From CBDFGE01 sp965247055 (GTDB lineage: Bacteria; Chloroflexota; Dehalococcoidia; Lucifugimonadales; JAGWBF01), in NCBI GenBank assembly GCA_965247055.1, contig CBDFGE010000006.1:62001-126000 (forward strand): a DNA stretch of 64,000 nt, written 5' to 3'. The stretch's first letter is position 1, and every line of letters begins with the position of its first letter. This document shows positions 1 to 7,716 of the stretch, one piece after another. The translations under genes and the position numbers were made by a program. The notes beneath the pieces were generated by a model, which worked only from the letters and a program-made list of their open reading frames with translations, searched no databases and was not told where the DNA came from.

Positions 1-913
1 CGAAGAACCGCTTGGGAGGATAGAGGGCCACGGGGTCTATGCCCCCGGAGAGGGTGCGCCCACTGCTGGGGAGCGCCAGGTTATAGGCCCTGGTGAAGCG
101 AGTGATGCTGTCCAGGAGGATAACCACGTCCTTTCCGGTTTCAACCAGACGTTTCGCCCGCTCGATGGCAAGCTCGCCGACACGGCACTGGTCTTCCACG
201 GACTCGTCAAAGGTAGAGCCGAAGACATCGCCTCTGATGGAGCGGCGCATGTCGGTCACCTCTTCCGGGCGCTCGCCGATGAGCACCACCATCAGCACAG
301 CGTCGGGGCAGCTGGAGGCCACTCCGTTGGCGATGTGCTTGAGCACGGTGGTCTTGCCGGCCTTGGGAGGAGATACGATCATACCGCGCTGGCCCAGGCC
401 GATGGGCGCGAAGAGGTCTATCATTCTTGTGGTGAGGTTGCCCGCCTCGGTTTCCAGCTTGATCTGGGTGTCGGGGAAGATGGGAGTGAGATTCTCGAAA
501 TGGGGCCTGGCGCGGGCGCTTTCGGGGTCCACGCCATTGACCTTCTCCACCCTGATGAGCCCGAAGTACCTCTCGCCGTCCTTCGGGGGCCTGACCTGCC
601 CGGCAACGGTGTCCCCCGTCCTCAGGGCGAACCGCCTTATCTGGGACTGGGAGATGTACACGTCACCGGCGGCGGGACGGAGCCCGTTCTGGCGGAGGAA
701 GCCATAGCCTTCGCCCATGAGCTCCAGAGTGCCGCTGGCCATGAGTCCCTGCTGGTCGGAGACCCCTTGAAGGATTCGGCCAAGCACCTCTTCCCGGCGG
801 AGATTGGCCAGGGGAGCGCCGTCTTCAAGGCCCAGCTCCCGGGCCACTCCGATTAGCTCATCCCTGGACTTTCCGTCCAGGTCCGCAACGTTGATTGCCC
901 GTTCCGTAGCCAC
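1..913 (-). CDS. rho: Transcription termination factor Rho (C-terminus cut by window edge)
   Basis: RNA-dependent hexameric helicase that ends transcription. The frame stays open from the GTG at 913 to the left edge, about 304 residues. Visible parts are a short acidic N-terminal helical segment, an RNA-binding cold-shock-like domain (GYGFLRQNG, then DVYISQSQIRRF), the hallmark RPPKDGERYFGLIRV stretch, the Walker A PPKAGKTTVLK and the downstream IGERPEEVTDM and VVILLDSITRFTRAYN (Walker B) motifs. The GTG at 913 is chosen because AGAGGTGA lies about 6 bases upstream; another GTG at 922 is in frame but overlaps that ribosome site. The missing end would carry the R-loop and C-terminal subunit contacts. 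The identification is secure. Confidence 0.96.
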   Translation of the reverse strand, partial: MATERAINVADLDGKSRDELIGVARELGLEDGAPLANLRREEVLGRILQGVSDQQGLMASGTLELMGEGYGFLRQNGLRPAAGDVYISQSQIRRFALRTGDTVAGQVRPPKDGERYFGLIRVEKVNGVDPESARARPHFENLTPIFPDTQIKLETEAGNLTTRMIDLFAPIGLGQRGMIVSPPKAGKTTVLKHIANGVASSCPDAVLMVVLIGERPEEVTDMRRSIRGDVFGSTFDESVEDQCRVGELAIERAKRLVETGKDVVILLDSITRFTRAYNLALPSSGRTLSGGIDPVALYPPKRFF

Positions 914-940
914 TGAGTTCACCTCTTTCAGGTAGAATTT

Positions 941-981
941 CGGCCTCGTGCCGCTCCCGGCGGAGCCCCCGCACGAGGCCG
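941..981. other. Perfect 11-bp inverted repeat between fsa and rho
   Basis: CGGCCTCGTGC at 941-951 pairs with GCACGAGGCCG at 971-981 around a 19-base loop. It lies downstream of fsa and about 28 bases upstream of the rho start, on the strand both genes use. No U-run follows on the minus strand, so it is not a textbook intrinsic terminator. It could be an RNA-stabilising 3' hairpin of fsa or part of a rho leader. A second, weaker inverted repeat (ATCGATT, 1022-1028, with AATCGAT, 1039-1045) lies closer to fsa. Function is inferred only from position. Confidence 0.45.
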
Positions 982-1133
982 GTGAGCATATTCAGCCGCG
1001 CGGTTGGGGTGCCCCGGCCCCATCGATTTGTCTCAGAGAATCGATCTATCCCATCTGGCCCTTTGATCCGGGATGCCGGCGGTAGGTCCCGGCTGATGCC
1101 CGGCCATCGGCGTACCAGGGTTCCTGGTCTCGC

Positions 1134-1790
1134 TCACGACGAGGCACGCTGCCAGTCTTGGAGGAAGCGGGTCTGGCCGGCATCGGTGAGGGGATGCTTT
1201 ATCATCTGCATCAGCACTGAGAGGGGTATGGTGGCGATGTCCGCGCCCGCCTTGGCGGCCATCAGACAGTGCAGTGGATGGCGTATGCTGGCGGCCAGCA
1301 CCTTGGTCTTGATGCCGTAGCGCCGAAAGACCGATACGATGTCCTCGACGATGACCATGCCCTCGTTGCCAACGTCGTCGACCCGGCCCACAAAGGGGCT
1401 TACCGCCGTGGCGCCCGCGTGGGCGCCCAGTAGCGCCTGGTTCAGGGAGAAGCAGAGGGTCTGATTAACCTTGATGTTATCCCTGGTAAGGTTCGCCATC
1501 GCCTCCACCCCTGCGAGGGTGCTGGGGAGCTTTACCCAAGGATTGGGGATCCAGCCGGCGATGTCCCGCCCCTCCGTGATCATACCTTCCACATCCGTGC
1601 TGATGACCTCCACCGATATGGGGCCGTCTATTATCCGCGCTATCTCCTGGACAGCGAACTTGTACGCATCCGGCTTGCCGATGCCTTCCTTGGCGGCCAG
1701 AGAGGGGTTGGTGGTGACTCCGCGAACCACTCCGAGGCGCGCTCCCTGTTGAATCTCGTCGATGTTGGCTGTATCGAGAAACAGCTCCAT
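1134..1790 (-). CDS. fsa: Fructose-6-phosphate aldolase / small transaldolase
   Basis: Class I aldolase of the small transaldolase (TalC/FSA) family, acting on fructose 6-phosphate or in the non-oxidative pentose phosphate pathway; cytosolic. The 218 residues match the normal family size. The N-terminal MELFLDTANIDEI, the GVTTNPSL motif near residues 24-31, the Schiff-base lysine K87 in WVKLPST and the C-terminal DAGQTRFLQDW are all present. The ATG at 1790 follows GGGGGAGG at a suitable distance. It stands alone between pyrG and rho on the same strand. FSA versus transaldolase activity cannot be told from the sequence alone. Confidence 0.93.
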   Translation of the reverse strand: MELFLDTANIDEIQQGARLGVVRGVTTNPSLAAKEGIGKPDAYKFAVQEIARIIDGPISVEVISTDVEGMITEGRDIAGWIPNPWVKLPSTLAGVEAMANLTRDNIKVNQTLCFSLNQALLGAHAGATAVSPFVGRVDDVGNEGMVIVEDIVSVFRRYGIKTKVLAASIRHPLHCLMAAKAGADIATIPLSVLMQMIKHPLTDAGQTRFLQDWQRASS

Positions 1791-2003
1791 ACGGTGCCTC
1801 CCCCAGAAGCCAGACTATAATCGCCTATAAATACTTAAAGATAATAATAGTAAGGAGGTGGCCACTCCTGCCACCAGCATGGGATCCGCTTCCCGCAGCT
1901 TCTGCCGAGCTGCTCTCTGCGCAGAGAACCTCTCACGGGTCGGTGACATCATCCTCAGGCCGCCAGAGGTGAGGGACTCAGCTCCATGCCGGCGAAGGGT
2001 CGA

Positions 2004-3650
2004 TCATCGCACTGCTTCCCCAAAGGGCAGGGGCGGCTGGGCGCCTTCCCTCAAGGTCACCTTGGCGGCGGCCACAAAATCCTGGAACAGGGGATGAGGC
2101 CGGCCGGGTCGGGAAAGGAACTCGGGGTGGAACTGGACTCCCACCATGAAGGGATGGTCCGTTGCCTCAGTGATCTCTACCAGGTTCCCGTCGGGCGATA
2201 AGCCACTGAAGAACATCCCAGCGTTTTCCAGGGCCTCACGGTAGGCGTTGTTAAGCTCGAAGCGGTGCCGATGGCGCTCGTAGACCAGCGCCTCTGAGTA
2301 GGCCCTTTGCGCCCGGCTGCCCTCCACGAGACGGCACGGGTAGACTCCCAACCTCATGGTACCGCCCTTATCGGTAACGGAGCGTTGGTCTGGCATGATG
2401 TCGATTACGGGGTAAGGAGTACCCGGGTCGATCTCCGAGGAGTTGGCCGACTCCAGGCCCACAACGTTCCTGGCGTATTCCACCACCATGACCTGGAGTC
2501 CCAGGCACAGGCCAAGGTAGGGTATGTTGTTCTCCCGGGCGTACCTGGCGGCCTCCATCATACCCTGCACACCCCTCGAGCCAAAGCCCCCAGGTACGAC
2601 AATGCCACAGGCGGTCTTGAGTAGGGAGTCGGGCCCCTCCCTTTCTACGTCCTCGGCGTGGACCCACTGGATCTCGATGTCCCGATCATGGCAGAGGCCG
2701 GCATGGTTAAGGGCTTCGGTGACAGAGATGTAGGAGTCGGGCAGCTCTACGTACTTGCCCACTAGCGCTATGGGCACCTTCTTTTTGGGCTCGTTCATGC
2801 GCTTGACCATCGAGGCCCAGTCGGCCATGTCCCTGCCATGCTGAGCAAGCCCCAGAGACGTTATGAGTAGGTCGCCCAACCCGTACTCCTCCAGGATGAG
2901 GGGCACCTCGTACACTGTTGGCACCGTGACCAGCCGAATGACGGCCTCGGCCGGTACGTCGCAGAAGAGGGAGATCTTGTCGCTGATAGACGGTGGTATG
3001 GGGCGATCGCTGCGGCAGATGATGGCGTCGGGCTGAATGCCTATGCTGCGCAGCTCCTTGACGCTGTGCTGGGTAGGCTTGGTCTTCAGCTCGCCCGTGG
3101 CGGACATATGGGGCAGCAGGGTCATGTGGATGTAGAAGACGTTTTTCCTACCCACGTCGTTGCGCATTTGGCGTATCGCTTCGAGGAAGGGCAGGCCCTC
3201 TATGTCCCCCACCGTGCCCCCGACCTCTACTACAATGACCTCGGCACGCGTCTCCTCGGCAATGGCCGTCATCCTGGCCTTTATCTCGTTGGTTACGTGG
3301 GGCACGGCCTGTATAGTGCCCCCAAGGAAGTCCCCTCGACGCTCTTTGCCCAAGATGGAAAGGTATACCTGCCCTGCCGTGAGGTTGGACGACCTGCTCA
3401 GCTCCAGGTCTATGAACCGTTCGTAGTGGCCTAGGTCCATGTCCGTCTCCCCGCCGTCCCGGGTAACGAACACCTCGCCGTGCTGATAAGGAGACATGGT
3501 GCCCGGGTCCACGTTGAGGTAGGGGTCCAGTTTCATAACAGAGACGGAGATTCCGCGGCTCTTGAGAATACGACCGATGGAGGCGACGCCGATCCCTTTG
3601 CCGACTGAGCTGACAACGCCTCCAGTGACAAAGATGTATTTAGCGCTCAT
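2004..3650 (-). CDS. pyrG: CTP synthase
   Basis: Converts UTP to CTP with ATP and glutamine, the last step of de novo pyrimidine synthesis. The 548 residues comprise an N-terminal synthetase domain (KYIFVTGGVVSSVGKG P-loop near residues 4-19, KLDPYLNVDPGTMSPYQHGE) and a C-terminal class I glutamine amidotransferase domain with VVPGGFG, nucleophile C382 in LGLCLGLQ, and VQFHPE. Length is typical. The start ATG at 3650 has little Shine-Dalgarno signal upstream. It diverges from archease across a 240-base intergenic region in which no convincing pyrG promoter is seen. Confidence 0.98.
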   Translation of the reverse strand: MSAKYIFVTGGVVSSVGKGIGVASIGRILKSRGISVSVMKLDPYLNVDPGTMSPYQHGEVFVTRDGGETDMDLGHYERFIDLELSRSSNLTAGQVYLSILGKERRGDFLGGTIQAVPHVTNEIKARMTAIAEETRAEVIVVEVGGTVGDIEGLPFLEAIRQMRNDVGRKNVFYIHMTLLPHMSATGELKTKPTQHSVKELRSIGIQPDAIICRSDRPIPPSISDKISLFCDVPAEAVIRLVTVPTVYEVPLILEEYGLGDLLITSLGLAQHGRDMADWASMVKRMNEPKKKVPIALVGKYVELPDSYISVTEALNHAGLCHDRDIEIQWVHAEDVEREGPDSLLKTACGIVVPGGFGSRGVQGMMEAARYARENNIPYLGLCLGLQVMVVEYARNVVGLESANSSEIDPGTPYPVIDIMPDQRSVTDKGGTMRLGVYPCRLVEGSRAQRAYSEALVYERHRHRFELNNAYREALENAGMFFSGLSPDGNLVEITEATDHPFMVGVQFHPEFLSRPGRPHPLFQDFVAAAKVTLREGAQPPLPFGEAVR

Positions 3651-3875
3651 GGGTCATCGAACGTACCTTACCAAACCAATGGGGGGACAGAACCTCATAC
3701 ATGGAGAACAGTGTGGCAGACAGCGGAGTAAACCTGGGGAACAGACCCCATCTGCACCGGGTCTTCATGCTGATTATAGGCCGCCAATCTTGCATGTGTC
3801 AATAGCCTTTCCTCCCTTACCCGACGAGTCCTCGACGTTATCGGAGTTCCGCCGGAGCTGAGATGATCGGGTGTC

Positions 3876-3884
3876 TGATATACT
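3876..3884 (+). promoter_or_regulatory. Extended -10 promoter of archease
   Basis: TGATATACT is an extended -10 (TGn then TATACT at 3879-3884). No -35 is recognisable 16-18 bases upstream. Only six bases separate the -10 from the archease ATG at 3891 and there is no Shine-Dalgarno, so the transcript would be leaderless or nearly so. Confidence 0.45.
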
Positions 3885-3890
3885 CTCCTC

Positions 3891-4319
3891 ATGGGCGGGG
3901 GTTCATTCCAGATACTGGACCATACGGGCGAGACCGGTATCCTGGCCCGTGGCCGGAGTCGGGCCGATCTCTTTTGCCAGGTAGCCAGGGGCATGTTCTC
4001 CTTCATGGTGGACCTGGATTCAGTGAACGAGCGGGAGGAGCGGTGTGTAGAGGCAGACGCCCCCGATGGGGAAGCCCTTCTGGTGGCCTGGCTCAACGAG
4101 CTTATCTACCTTTTCGATGTGGAGGGGCTGGTGTTCAGCAGGGCTCGAATCCTGGAGATTGGCGATACCCACCTGAAGCCGGTCTGCTACGGGGAGAGGC
4201 TAGACCTGGATAGACACGGGTTCAGCATCAGCCCAAAGGCGGCCACCTACCATATGCTGGAGGTAGCGAAAGAGCCCGGAGGCTCGGACTGGACGGCCAA
4301 GATCATCCTCGACATATAG
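3891..4319 (+). CDS. Archease (RtcB RNA-ligase activator)
   Basis: Archease family, 142 residues. It is known to accelerate guanylylation and multiple turnover of the RNA ligase RtcB. The N-terminal FQILDHTGETGILARG contains the conserved DHTgD/E-type metal-binding start; LLVAWLNELIYLFDVEG and the C-terminal KAATYHMLEVAKE and AKIILDI follow the family pattern. The ATG at 3891 lies directly after a strong -10 without a ribosome site. Its natural partner rtcB starts 31 bases downstream but is destroyed, so this archease may have no client in cis. Confidence 0.9.
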   Translation: MGGGSFQILDHTGETGILARGRSRADLFCQVARGMFSFMVDLDSVNEREERCVEADAPDGEALLVAWLNELIYLFDVEGLVFSRARILEIGDTHLKPVCYGERLDLDRHGFSISPKAATYHMLEVAKEPGGSDWTAKIILDI

Positions 4320-4350
4320 GACGGCGATCGCGGAAACGGAGGTGGTGGTG

Positions 4351-5059
4351 ATGGAGTCCCACTGGCAGAAGGTGCTCAGGCAGATCGACGACCACCGATG
4401 GGAGATCCCCACCGATTACAAGCCGGGCATGCGTGTTCTCCGGAGGGCCGGGCCTATCTGGGCGCCATGCGCTGTGCCGCCAACTTCGCCTGGGCCAACC
4501 GCCAGTGCATCGCCCACTGGACTCGGGAGTCCTTCCAGGAAGTGTTTGGCAAAGGGTGGCGGGAGCTGGGCATAAGGCAGGTGTACGACGTGGCCCACAA
4601 TATCGCCAAGATGGAGCGTCACACTGTCGAGGGCGTATCCCTCGACCTCTGCATCCGCCGCAAGGGAGCGACCCGATCCTTTCCTGCGGGCAGCAAGGAC
4701 GTCCCGGAACGGTACAGGGACGTGGGTCAGCCGGTCCTGGTCCCTGGGGACATGGGCCGCTACTCTTTCCTGGCGGTGGGTTCTGGCGGGGCGATGGAGG
4801 GGGCCCTGGGATCGTCTTGCCATGGCGCCGGAAGGTCCGAAAGCCGTGGCGCCGCCAAACGCATGCTCAAGGGCCGGGATATAAGGCGGGAGCTTCGAGA
4901 CCAGGGAATAATTGTCAAGGCCCACGGGGGCTGGTCGTCTCTGGCGGAGGGGGCCTCGGTAGCCTACAAGGACGTGGCAGACGTTGTAGAGGTGTGCGAC
5001 AGGGCCAGGCTGTGCAAGAAGGTGGCGCGCCTGCGCCCCTGGGGGTCATCAAGGGATAG
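4351..5059 (+). pseudogene. rtcB: rtcB remnant: internal deletion plus 3' frameshift
   Basis: RtcB is the GTP- and Mn2+-dependent RNA-splicing ligase. The ATG at 4351 (ribosome site ACGGAGGTG) opens a normal RtcB N-terminus (WEIPTDYKPGMRV), but at about 4436 this joins, out of frame, to the C-terminal third beginning SPEGRAYLGAM and running through NFAWANRQ, YDVAHNIAKME, RRKGATRSF, GQPVLVPGDMG and the guanylylation-site motif CHGAGR. Intact family members are about 480 residues, so roughly 245 codons are missing, including the N-terminal metal-binding Cys/His motifs. Near 5039 a single missing C in a C-run shifts the frame again; restoring it gives the canonical terminus LRPLGVIKG and a stop at 5057. 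No functional ligase can be made. Confidence 0.85.
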
Positions 5060-5074
5060 GCGTTATGGTCTACC

Positions 5075-6016
5075 CTACTGGCCGGTGCCGGGAGCGAACC
5101 CGGCCTGGGGGTCCTCGAGGAACTGGAAGAGCTCCGAGTCCGAGGACAGGATTATGGTGGTGTTGGTGCTAAGGAACTTCCTGTAGGCTTCCAGGCTCCG
5201 GTCGAAGGCATAGAAGTCCTCGTCCTGCTCCAGGGCTTCGGCCAGGATCTTGATAGCCTCCGCCAGGCCTTCACCCCTTGTCAGGTTGGCCTGCCTCTCG
5301 GCCTCGGCCAGGATCTGGGCCTTGTCTCTGTCCACCTCGGCCACGATCTTGGCCTCCTCCCTGGCCCCCTCGGCGCGGAACTCCCCCGAGATCCGTTCCC
5401 GCTCCGAGATCATCCTGTTGAATATATTCGTCAGAGCGACCTCGGGGAAGTCGGCGCGCTTTATCCTGACGTCGAGCACCGCGACGCCAAAGTCGTTCTG
5501 CGGGGCTTTCACGGCCAGGTCGGTAGCGGCAAGCACCCTACCCAGGATCTCCTGGCGTGTTCCCGTGGGAATGACCCGCCTCTCGCCGTCCTCTGTTGTC
5601 TCCACCCTGGCGCCGATGATCTCCTCCTTGGTCCTCTCGCCTATCTCATTCCTCAGTGCGGAGATAACTATCCTGCCGATACGCTCCTCGGCACGGTCCA
5701 GGTTGGCCAGCTTTTCGAAAAACTTCCTGACGTCCGTTATCTGATACCGGGCGTAGGCGTCAATATTCAGGAACTCCTTTTCTTTGTCGGGCAGGGTCGA
5801 CGAGGGCACGTCCACCCTGAGCACCCTCCGGTCGAACGTGTTCACGGAGTCGATAAAGGGAGTCTTGACCTTGAGTCCCGGGCTGGTGTGAATCGTCTTG
5901 ATCTCGCCGAACCGGGTGACCACCGCCAGCTGGGTCTCGTCCACGGTGAAGAGGGCCTGAGGGCCGACGATGCTCAGGAGGAGCACCACCACTATAGCTA
6001 TTATTGCTGTTTTCAT
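5075..6016 (-). CDS. hflC: HflC, SPFH membrane protein of the FtsH-associated complex
   Basis: Band-7/SPFH family, 313 residues, with one N-terminal membrane anchor (residues 2-22) followed by the SPFH domain (VDETQLAVVTRFGEI onward). A long alanine/glutamate-rich coiled region follows (ISERERISGEFRAEGAREEA, then AEAERQANLTRGEGLAEAI). With HflK it forms the membrane assembly known to regulate the FtsH protease. It starts 8 bases after the hflK stop, so the pair is one transcriptional unit. ftsH lies about 570 bases further upstream of hflK on the same strand, which fits the known partnership. Confidence 0.95.
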   Translation of the reverse strand: MKTAIIAIVVVLLLSIVGPQALFTVDETQLAVVTRFGEIKTIHTSPGLKVKTPFIDSVNTFDRRVLRVDVPSSTLPDKEKEFLNIDAYARYQITDVRKFFEKLANLDRAEERIGRIVISALRNEIGERTKEEIIGARVETTEDGERRVIPTGTRQEILGRVLAATDLAVKAPQNDFGVAVLDVRIKRADFPEVALTNIFNRMISERERISGEFRAEGAREEAKIVAEVDRDKAQILAEAERQANLTRGEGLAEAIKILAEALEQDEDFYAFDRSLEAYRKFLSTNTTIILSSDSELFQFLEDPQAGFAPGTGQ

Positions 6017-6024
6017 GGCGGCCG

Positions 6025-7146
6025 CTATCCCCCCTCGCCGGGAGTTGGGTTGGCGGCTGGTGGTTGGAGGGAGGTGGGGCTCGGGACCGGCACCACGTTG
6101 GTCCCCGCGTTAAGTATGATGGCTCCCCCGGCCCCGGGGGAGACGACGAACTTGGAGATGCCCGGCAGTACGTCCTCCATGGCCTCGAGGTAAAGCCTCT
6201 GGCGGGTCACGTCCGGGGATTTTCGGTACTCCTGGAGGATGGATAGGAACCGGCCGGCCTCACCCTCGGCTTTGTTGACCCGCTCTATCTTGAAGGCGTT
6301 GGCGCCCTGGATGATCTTTTCCGCATCGCCTTCGGCCCTGGGAATCTGGTCGAACTTGTAAGCCTCTCCCTTGTTTATAGCGGTATCCCGGTCCTGTCTG
6401 GCCCGGTTGACTTCCTGAAAGGCGTCAAACACCTCCGCAGGTGGTTGCACCTCCTGTAGTCTCACGCTCAGGATTAGTATGCCTGTGCCGTAGCTATCGA
6501 GGATCTCCTGAAGTAGAGTCTGTGTTCTGGTCTGTACGTCCTCCCTCTTTCCCGTGAGGACGTCGTCGATGGAGCTTTCCCCCACCACCAGCCTCAGGGC
6601 CGCCTCGGTGGCGTCCTTCAGGGTGCGCCCCTCCGGCCGTCCCTGGGCTATATTCCTCGTGCCCGGCGGGATACTTTCTCCCGGATCAGAGACCTTGAAC
6701 AGGAAGCTCTCCAGGTCTTGTATGCGGTACTGGACCACGAGCGGCACGTCCACGATGTTCAGGTCCCCCGCGATCATCTGGGCTTCCTCTTGCACCTTCA
6801 CCTCCACGCCTCCGGAGGTGTTGATGCCCAGCTGCATGCTGCGGATCTCCTCGGTGGACTCGATATTTTTGGTGCCGATGGGGGCGGGCCACCACCAGTG
6901 AAGCCCCTGTCCCGTGGTCCTGCAGCATTCGCCGAAGGTCCGGTGCACCGCCTGCTCTCCGGGCCTTACCTGGTATGTCCCACTAGCCATCCAGATGATG
7001 AAAGACAGCCCCAGAATGCCGAAGACCGCCAGGCTAACGAGCCTTCCGCTCCCCGACCTTCCGCTCATCCCGGCGAAGACCGACCGCACCCGGTTAAGGA
7101 TCTGCTCGAAGTCGATCTCGGGCTCTCTTCTGGGTGGATGTTGCAT
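6025..7146 (-). CDS. hflK: HflK, SPFH membrane protein of the FtsH-associated complex
   Basis: Partner of HflC, about 373 residues. A cytosolic N-terminal stretch precedes one membrane segment (SLAVFGILGLSFIIWMASG), then the SPFH domain (RPGEQAVHRTFGECC), the family signatures LQEVQPPAEVFDAFQEVNRA and YKFDQIPRAEGDAEKI, and a proline-rich tail. The ATG at 7146 is preferred; a GTG at 7185 is in frame but neither has a good ribosome site. A possible -10 TACAAT on the minus strand covers 7213-7218. It is divergent from the small gene at 7342. Confidence 0.93.
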   Translation of the reverse strand: MQHPPRREPEIDFEQILNRVRSVFAGMSGRSGSGRLVSLAVFGILGLSFIIWMASGTYQVRPGEQAVHRTFGECCRTTGQGLHWWWPAPIGTKNIESTEEIRSMQLGINTSGGVEVKVQEEAQMIAGDLNIVDVPLVVQYRIQDLESFLFKVSDPGESIPPGTRNIAQGRPEGRTLKDATEAALRLVVGESSIDDVLTGKREDVQTRTQTLLQEILDSYGTGILILSVRLQEVQPPAEVFDAFQEVNRARQDRDTAINKGEAYKFDQIPRAEGDAEKIIQGANAFKIERVNKAEGEAGRFLSILQEYRKSPDVTRQRLYLEAMEDVLPGISKFVVSPGAGGAIILNAGTNVVPVPSPTSLQPPAANPTPGEGG

Positions 7147-7288
7147 ACTTGTTTCCGGCGACTCTGCCCGCCGATGTTTCTCCACGGGACCGGCCAGATT
7201 GGCGCAATCCCAATTGTACCACAGATGACAAGCTCAAGACACAGATCATGAAACCGTTTTGACGAGATTCGGCGGGGCCGGCTCGACT

Positions 7289-7317
7289 TTGACCCGCACC
7301 CGAAAGTCGGTGATAAT
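7289..7317 (+). promoter_or_regulatory. Sigma-70-type promoter of the small gene at 7342
   Basis: TTGACC (7289-7294) and GATAAT (7312-7317) are separated by exactly 17 bases. The predicted transcript start is near 7324, giving a leader of about 18 bases that contains the GGGAGG ribosome site. Confidence 0.6.
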
Positions 7318-7341
7318 GGTTGCAGCGAGGGAGGTCTTCTA

Positions 7342-7605
7342 ATGGCTGAGTATGGACTTCAGGTGAAACATGGTCAGGGTATGACCCGCCTCCAGATCGG
7401 CTGCATGCACCAGAGGGGGCTGCTCTACGTGGTCCCGTCGGAGAAAAGCTGGGTATGCACTCAGGAGCACATCACAGCCCACGCGCTTGCCGGTTTTCTC
7501 GATGAGCTGAAGGAGCTGAACGACCCCAGGGTACATGGGCTAATGCAGAGGTGGGGAATATATTTTCGCAAGCTCCCTCTGGAAGATGATCTGGAGGACG
7601 GCTGA
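7342..7605 (+). CDS. Small conserved-looking protein of unknown function (87 aa)
   Basis: No family recognised. The product is a soluble 87-residue polypeptide without signal peptide or membrane segment. It has two cysteines (IGCMHQRG, WVCTQEH), a basic/hydrophobic first half and an acidic C-terminus (LEDDLEDG). Reality is supported by a good promoter 25 bases upstream, a GGGAGG ribosome site seven bases before the ATG, and the absence of a better frame on either strand. It lies alone between the divergent hflK and the convergent ftsH, so context suggests but does not show a link to membrane proteostasis. Confidence 0.7.
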   Translation: MAEYGLQVKHGQGMTRLQIGCMHQRGLLYVVPSEKSWVCTQEHITAHALAGFLDELKELNDPRVHGLMQRWGIYFRKLPLEDDLEDG

Positions 7606-7716
7606 TCTGACTGTGGCAGAGGCGGGTGCCCGGTGGCCCTTCAGGCGAAGCGAGTCGGCGGCCAGGGCCTTCGAGGCTGGCTGCGGCGCAGGAAGGCGCT
7701 CCCCACCCGCGCGCCA

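Noticed and set aside
1858..2097. 79-codon frame starting in the fsa-pyrG gap
   Set aside because: Runs mostly antisense to the pyrG 3' end, and the apparent AAGGAGG is too close to its GTG.
5079..5098. tRNA T-arm-like sequence (CCGGG, TTC loop, CCCGG on the minus strand)
   Set aside because: It is the coding end of hflC (GFAPGTGQ and stop); no acceptor or anticodon arms surround it.
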